This document shows, in pieces, positions 59,774-64,000 of a stretch of DNA of 64,000 nucleotides. The notes beneath the pieces are model-generated. The model had not been told where the DNA came from and searched no databases. It was given only the letters and a program-made list of their open reading frames with translations. The stretch lies in the NCBI GenBank assembly GCA_965231905.1, contig CBDDOO010000002.1, forward strand, positions 434,001 through 498,000, given 5' to 3'. The position numbers and the translations under genes are program-made. The first letter of the stretch is position 1. The number at the start of each line of letters is the position of its first letter. Source of the stretch: G963663315 sp965231905 (GTDB lineage: Bacteria; Pseudomonadota; Gammaproteobacteria; Arenicellales; Poriferihabitantaceae).

Positions 59774-60340
59774 ATGCCGACCACCGCCGTACCCACTTCC
59801 GACGAAATCTGGAAAATCCTGGAGAGAACTTCCGCCATTCAGGAAAGAAACAGCCGGGAAATCACCGAACTGCGTCTCAGCCAGAAAGAAACCGACCGGC
59901 AAATGAAGAAGAGCGAGGCCCGGTTTGACTCTCGATGGGGTCGGTTGATGGAGAGTCTGGTAGAGGGAGACCTGGTTCCGATTCTGAATCGATGGGGCAT
60001 TGCGGTTGAAAACACTTCCACTCGTGTCAAGAAGAGGAGTCAGGAAGATAATTATGAATACGACATTATTGCGGTAAACGGTGAGGAAGTGGTAGTGGTT
60101 GAAGTGAAGACCACGTTGCGGGTAGGGGATGTGAAGAAGTTTGTGGTCGATTTAGGCAAGGTGACGACTCGTATGCCCTATCATAAAGACAAGACGATTT
60201 ACGGAGCGGTAGCGTGGTTGAGGGCGGACGCGGAAGCGGATATATATGCGGAGAGGCAGGGATTATTCATCATCCGTGCGACCGGCAGCAGCGCCAGCAT
60301 TGTCAATCAGGAGAATTTCCAGCCAAAGGTATTTTCCTGA
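59774..60340 (+). CDS. Coiled-coil plus PD-(D/E)XK nuclease-like protein, paralogue 7
   Basis: The protein has 188 residues, the shortest paralogue because of a short coiled-coil (ERTSAIQERNSREITELRLS). Type II core (SEARFDSRWG, ILNRWGIAVENTSTRVKKRS), strand VVDLGKVTTRMPYHKDK as in paralogue 6, and tail QENFQPKVFS. The N-terminus PTTAVPTSDEIWKIL is close to paralogue 1. Catalytic D and E-x-K are present. The terminator hairpin follows at 60348. Confidence 0.72.
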   Translation: MPTTAVPTSDEIWKILERTSAIQERNSREITELRLSQKETDRQMKKSEARFDSRWGRLMESLVEGDLVPILNRWGIAVENTSTRVKKRSQEDNYEYDIIAVNGEEVVVVEVKTTLRVGDVKKFVVDLGKVTTRMPYHKDKTIYGAVAWLRADAEADIYAERQGLFIIRATGSSASIVNQENFQPKVFS

Positions 60341-60347
60341 ATCCTCA

Positions 60348-60375
60348 AAAAAAGCCACCGCAAGGTGGCTTTTTT
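60348..60375 (+). terminator. Recurrent hairpin terminator after paralogue 7
   Basis: Same GCCACC-GCAA-GGTGGC hairpin with A and T runs. Confidence 0.9.
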
Positions 60376-60394
60376 ATTGCCATCACTCCCCATC

Positions 60395-60545
60395 CCCGAT
60401 CAGGTCGAGGACAGGCTTTGATGGATACAAGTCAAATCCGCAAAGCGGATTTGGTGGGGGGCACAACCGTCATCTATCGCCCCAACCATCCATCATCCCC
60501 CCGCCCCAACCCCCGTCATTCCCGCGCAAGCGGGAATCCACAACC
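60395..60545. repeat. REP-like cluster between paralogues 7 and 8
   Basis: CCCGATCAGGTCGAGGACAG, AATCCGCAAAGCGGATT and CATTCCCGCGCAAGCGGGAA elements in series. Confidence 0.7.
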
Positions 60546-60632
60546 CGACATCTATCGCCCCAACTATCCATCATCCCCGCACCTGCCCTTTTCTGCTACA
60601 ATCACTGAAATCCAACATAAAGGAATATCACC

Positions 60633-61316
60633 ATGACAACCACCGCCGTACCCACTTCCGATGAAATCTGGCAAATCCTGCGAGAAACCGCCGCCAGCCA
60701 GAAAGAATTTCGCCTCAGTCAGGAAGAATCCAGCCGCAAAGCTGATCGGGAAATCGCCAAAATTCACGCCATCCAGGAAGAAACGGCTGGAGAGCTCAAA
60801 GAAACCATTCGGGGGATTCAAGAGCTTCGTCTCAGCCAGAAAGAAACCGACAGACAACTGAAAAAGACCGATAAGCAGCTGAAAAAGACCGAAGCCCTGT
60901 TTAACACCCAGTGGGGGCGATTGATGGAGAGTCTGGTAGAAGGAGACTTGATTGCTATTCTGAATCAACAGGGCATACAGATTGCCCACATCTCCACCAA
61001 TACCAAACAAAGAGGCCATGGCGATGATTATGAATATGACATTATCGCGGTAAACGGTGAGGAGGTTGTAGTCGTTGAAGTCAAGACCACGTTAAGGGTG
61101 CAGGATGTAAAAGACTTTCTGGTGAATTTAGATCAGTTCACGACCCGCATGCCCTATCATAAAGACAAGACGATTTATGGAGCGGTTGCGTGGTTGAGGG
61201 CGGACGCGGAAGCGGATATCTATGCGGAGAGGCAGGGATTATTCATCATCCGGGCGACGGGCAGCAGCGCCAGCATTGTCAATCAGGAAGATTTCCAGCC
61301 AAAGGTATTTTCCTGA
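60633..61316 (+). CDS. Coiled-coil plus PD-(D/E)XK nuclease-like protein, paralogue 8
   Basis: The protein has 227 residues, nearly identical with paralogue 3 in the coiled-coil (SQKEFRLSQEESSRKADREI) and the type I core, but with ILNQQGIQIAHISTNTKQRG as in the partial paralogue 9 and the tail QEDFQPKVFS as in the type II genes. The active-site residues are conserved. It is followed by REP elements and the IS1202-like element. Confidence 0.72.
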   Translation: MTTTAVPTSDEIWQILRETAASQKEFRLSQEESSRKADREIAKIHAIQEETAGELKETIRGIQELRLSQKETDRQLKKTDKQLKKTEALFNTQWGRLMESLVEGDLIAILNQQGIQIAHISTNTKQRGHGDDYEYDIIAVNGEEVVVVEVKTTLRVQDVKDFLVNLDQFTTRMPYHKDKTIYGAVAWLRADAEADIYAERQGLFIIRATGSSASIVNQEDFQPKVFS

Positions 61317-61349
61317 ATCCCCGTCAGACGCATCACTCCCTATAGACAG

Positions 61350-61505
61350 ATACTCCCCTCCCCGATCAAGCCGGAGACAGGCTTTGAGAGGAAGTCAAAT
61401 CCGCAAAGCGGATTTGGTGGGGGGTATTCCCGCCTTCGCGGGAATCCACAACCCGACATCCCGCAAACAAACCGCATCGTAGGGGCGGGCCTCCGTACCC
61501 GCCCG
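61350..61505. repeat. REP-like cluster before the IS1202-like element
   Basis: CCCGATCAAGCCGGAGACAG, AATCCGCAAAGCGGATT, TATTCCCGCCTTCGCGGGAA and GTAGGGGCGGGCCTCCGTAC with CCGCCC in series. Confidence 0.7.
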
Positions 61506-61507
61506 CA

Positions 61508-61526
61508 ACCCGACATCCCCCGTGGT
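61508..61526 (+). repeat. 19-bp direct repeat (left target duplication)
   Basis: ACCCGACATCCCCCGTGGT, repeated exactly at 62903-62921 on the other side of the element. Long target duplications are a feature of IS1202-type elements. Confidence 0.85.
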
Positions 61527-62902
61527 GTAGAGAGCAAATGAATTGTCCGGTTGAGTAGCACATAAACTGTCCGGTTTTACACAGTACTGAAAGGGGGTGC
61601 TGGATGAACCGGGTGGAGTGGTTACAGGAGACCAGGCTAATGAGATTTGAAGAAGCGTATGAAGGATGGAACAAGAGCCGATTGACGCAGGAAGAAGCGG
61701 CGAATTTGTTGGGGGTGTGCAGTCGCACATTCCGTCGTTATGTAGATCGTTACGAGGAAGAAGGACTGGACGGATTGTGTGATCGTCGTTTGAGTGAAGT
61801 GTCGCATCGTCGGGCGCCGGTAGACGAAGTGATGGATGTGGTGGAGCGTTATCGAGATCATCACCGGGGTTGGAACGTGAAGCACTTTCATTCCTGGTAT
61901 CGTCGGGATGGAGGTCAGAGGAGTTATACGTGGGTGAAGAGTCAGTTGCAGGGAGCGGGTGTGGTGAAGCGGTACGCGAAGCGCGGGGCGCACCGCAAGA
62001 GACGGGAGTCGTCGCCGTGGCCGGGGATGATGTTGCATCAGGACGGCAGTACCCACGAGTGGGTGGAGGGTCAGCGCTGGGATTTGATTGTGACGATGGA
62101 CGATGCGACCAATGAGCATTACTCGATGTTTTTCTGTGAACAGGAAGGCACTCGCAGCAGTTTCCGGGGGGTGCGCGAAGTGATTGAATCGAAAGGACTG
62201 TTCTGTTCGCTGTACACGGATCGAGGCAGTCATTACTGGCATACGCCCCAGGCTGGAGGCAAAGTGGACAAGAACAATCCCACACAGTTCGGACGCGCCA
62301 TGAAGCAACTGGGCATCGAGATGATTCCAGCCTACTCACCGCAGGCGCGCGGGCGCTGTGAGCGGGTCTTTCGAACCCACCAGGACCGTCTGGTCAAGGA
62401 ACTGGCCAGCGCTGGCATCACCGATATGGACACGGCCAACCGCTATCTCCAAAACGAGTATCTGCCCGCCTACCATGCCGAGTTCAAGAAACCGGCTCGT
62501 GAACCCGGCAGCGCCTTTGTGGCCTGTCGCGATCCATCGGTACTGGATGACATTCTGTGTGAGCGCCATGAGCGAATGGTGGGTGCAGACAACTGTGTGC
62601 GCTATCGGCGCAAAGTGCTACAGATTCCGGCAGATCGGCATCGTTGCCATTACGTAAAAGCCCGCGTCCAGGTACTGGATTACCCGGATCAGGGTCTGGC
62701 GGTTCATCACGGCCCCAGAGAACTGGCCCGATACGATGCCAAGGGGCAATTACTATGAACTCGCATCCGAACGACCGCGTCCGGTCCGCCGCGCACGTTC
62801 GGTTTGATTCATCCTCCGGGTTAACTCGGAGGATGAATCAAGGTATCATCATAGCGGACAATTCATTTGCTATAAAACCGGACAAGTCTATTTGCTCTTA
62901 AC
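61527..62902 (+). mobile_element. IS1202/ISNCY-like insertion sequence
   Basis: 1376 bp. The ends are related inverted repeats: GTAGAGAGCAAATG with TTGTCCGGTT on the left, GTTAAGAGCAAATAG with TTGTCCGGTT on the right (complement). An extra copy of GGACAATTCATTTGC lies at 62858. A 13-bp stem hairpin (GATTCATCCTCCG and complement, near 62805-62840) follows the transposase gene. A 19-bp direct repeat flanks the element. Confidence 0.85.
61604..62758 (+). CDS. ISNCY/IS1202-type transposase with integrase core
   Basis: The protein has 384 residues. N-terminal helix-turn-helix (LTQEEAANLLGVCSRTFRRY), then a DDE rve-type core: GMMLHQDGSTHEWVEGQRWD, VTMDDATNEHYSMFFCEQEG, LYTDRGSHYW (second Asp), and SPQARGRCERVFRTHQDRLV (Glu in the usual place). 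The C-terminal domain ends with a beta-barrel-like part. ATG 61604 is preceded by GGGGG. All expected acidic residues are present. Confidence 0.88.
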   Translation: MNRVEWLQETRLMRFEEAYEGWNKSRLTQEEAANLLGVCSRTFRRYVDRYEEEGLDGLCDRRLSEVSHRRAPVDEVMDVVERYRDHHRGWNVKHFHSWYRRDGGQRSYTWVKSQLQGAGVVKRYAKRGAHRKRRESSPWPGMMLHQDGSTHEWVEGQRWDLIVTMDDATNEHYSMFFCEQEGTRSSFRGVREVIESKGLFCSLYTDRGSHYWHTPQAGGKVDKNNPTQFGRAMKQLGIEMIPAYSPQARGRCERVFRTHQDRLVKELASAGITDMDTANRYLQNEYLPAYHAEFKKPAREPGSAFVACRDPSVLDDILCERHERMVGADNCVRYRRKVLQIPADRHRCHYVKARVQVLDYPDQGLAVHHGPRELARYDAKGQLL

Positions 62903-62921
62903 ACCCGACATCCCCCGTGGT
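62903..62921 (+). repeat. 19-bp direct repeat (right target duplication)
   Basis: ACCCGACATCCCCCGTGGT, identical to 61508-61526. Confidence 0.85.
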
Positions 62922-62924
62922 TGT

Positions 62925-63160
62925 CCCGGACAGGCAAGTGGTCTGTCCCTACGATAACGGTTGGGAATCATTCCCACATCACGCCCCCACACCCTGATAT
63001 CGTCGTCCCCCGCGCCCAACCCCCCGTCATTCCCGCAAACGCGGGAATCCACTACCGAAATCCCCTCGCATCAACAATCGCAGGAGCCTGTCCCCGGCTC
63101 CCGATCAGGTCGGGGGCAGGCTCTGATCGGGGAGCGGGCCTCTTGTGCCCGCCCGCATGC
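62925..63160. repeat. REP-like cluster before paralogue 9
   Basis: GTCCCGGACAGGCAAGTGGT with CTGTCC, CATTCCCGCAAACGCGGGAA, and the long CCTGTCCCCGGCTCCCGATC element with GGGGGCAGGCTCTGATCGGG. The last is the closest relative of the insertion in icmF. Positions 63161-63295 hold nothing recognised. Confidence 0.7.
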
Positions 63161-63335
63161 GGGTCTGAAGTGCCTTGCCCGCATAAAATTGAATCCTGAT
63201 TCGCAGTAAAAAGTACAAGCGCCATGAAGACACTTGTCGGCGCTGGATTATTTACCCTGAACCTGGGGCGCTTTCCAGCATGCCCGTCCATTCTCTGCTA
63301 CAATGACCACGACCTCAACATAAAGGAGTATGAAT

Positions 63336-64000
63336 ATGACAACCAGCGCCGTACCCACGCCAGACGAAATCTGGCAAATCCTGAGAGAAACCGCCGTCAG
63401 CCAGAAAGAAACCGCCGCCATCGGCAAAGAAACCGATAAACGGCTGGAAGAGTTTCGCCGCAGTCAGGAGGAAGACAGTCAGAAAGCCAGCCGGGAAATC
63501 GCGGAAATCCACGCCATTCAGGAAAGAACCAGTCGGGGAATGGAAGAGCTTCGCCTCAGCCAGAAAGAAGCGAGCCAGGAAGCCAGCCAGAAAATGGAAG
63601 AACTGCGTCTCAGCCAGAAAGAAACCGACAGACAACTGAAAGAAACCGATAAGCAGCTGAAAAAGACCGAAGCCCTGTTTAACACCCAGTGGGGGCGATT
63701 GATGGAGAGTCTGGTAGAAGGAGACTTGATTGCTATCCTGAATCAACAGGGCATACAGATTGCCCACATCTCCACCAATACCAAACAAAGAGGCCGAGGC
63801 GATGATTATGAATATGACATTATCGCGGTAAACGGTCAGGAGGTCGTAGTCGTTGAAGTCAAGACCACGTTAAGGGTTCAGGATGTGAAAGACTTTCTGG
63901 TGAGTTTAGAACAGTTCACGACCCGCATGCCCTATCATAAAGGCAAAACGATCTACGGAGCGGTAGCCTGGTTGAGGGCTGATCAGAAATCCGATACCTA
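63336..64000 (+). CDS. Coiled-coil plus PD-(D/E)XK nuclease-like protein, paralogue 9 (partial)
   Basis: At least 221 residues; the end lies beyond the window. It has the longest coiled-coil of the family (about 110 residues: KRLEEFRRSQEEDSQKASRE, ERTSRGMEELRLSQKEASQE), and type I core ILNQQGIQIAHISTNTKQRG with YEYDIIAVNGQEVVVVEVKT, where Glu of NGEE is replaced by Gln outside the catalytic positions. AGGAG lies 7 nt before ATG 63336. Confidence 0.7.
   Translation, partial: MTTSAVPTPDEIWQILRETAVSQKETAAIGKETDKRLEEFRRSQEEDSQKASREIAEIHAIQERTSRGMEELRLSQKEASQEASQKMEELRLSQKETDRQLKETDKQLKKTEALFNTQWGRLMESLVEGDLIAILNQQGIQIAHISTNTKQRGRGDDYEYDIIAVNGQEVVVVEVKTTLRVQDVKDFLVSLEQFTTRMPYHKGKTIYGAVAWLRADQKSDT

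Noticed and set aside
62805..62840. Hairpin GATTCATCCTCCG with its complement as an independent terminator
   Set aside because: It lies inside the IS1202-like element and has no T run; it is described as part of that element.
1..64000. tRNA, rRNA or integrase attachment sites
   Set aside because: No cloverleaf with a TTCGA-type arm, no rRNA segment and no tyrosine or serine recombinase gene was recognised on either strand.

Overview
The window looks like about 64 kb of chromosome from a Gram-negative, probably gammaproteobacterial, uncultured organism. The basis is gene content: a cobalamin cluster with a fused CobL, a GlpSTPQV-type glycerol importer, a fused B12-dependent mutase, an envelope lipoprotein and abundant REP-like palindromes. 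The genus cannot be read from the sequence. No rRNA, tRNA or CRISPR array was seen.

Left third (1-19 kb), mostly core metabolism. Positions 1-6139 on the minus strand hold cobalamin synthesis genes (cbiG partial, cobI/cbiL, cobL, cobH, cobK/cbiJ, cbiD), a nickel/cobalt permease-like gene and a clear cobalamin riboswitch at 3381-3545 in front of cobH. cobB follows on the plus strand. Positions 8.4-18.5 kb hold a glycerol regulon: glpK divergent from a glpV-glpR-glpS-glpT-glpP-glpQ-DUF2160-glpD operon. A HigBA toxin-antitoxin pair follows.

Middle third (19-38 kb). It holds a LeuA-family synthase and a two-gene putative defence module (PHP/SMC-like ATPase plus AlbA_2/Schlafen-type ATPase). After these come a DUF4212 plus sodium:solute symporter pair, a nitronate monooxygenase, an acyl-CoA dehydrogenase and a MerR regulator. 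The regulator diverges across a perfect 16-bp palindrome from an IcmF-type mutase that carries a REP-like element in frame. An AAA ATPase, a 3-hydroxyacyl-CoA dehydrogenase and a DUF2235 hydrolase close the section. The B12 synthesis genes and the B12-dependent mutase make metabolic sense together.

Right third (38-64 kb), a repeat-driven accessory region and the most interesting part. (i) A leader-bearing surface protein gene at 38778 has its ectodomain (cassette A) repeated as two leaderless inverted copies at 42.5 and 53.7 kb. Each inverted copy lies head-to-head with an alternative ectodomain (cassette B); this resembles an expression locus with silent cassettes. (ii) Nine paralogues of a coiled-coil plus PD-(D/E)XK-like protein have visibly mosaic sequences. 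Three of them alternate with coiled-coil, membrane-anchored DUF1640-like genes whose near-consensus promoters end so close to the ATG that the mRNAs should be leaderless. (iii) A 2.5-kb block is duplicated 11 kb apart. (iv) Three insertion sequences are present: an IS110/IS1111-type element apparently inserted into the target duplication of an IS1380 element, and an IS1202/ISNCY-like element with a 19-bp direct repeat. (v) A fragment of cas6f (csy4) remains as a relic of a type I-F CRISPR system. REP-like palindromes and one recurrent hairpin terminator fill nearly every intergenic space.
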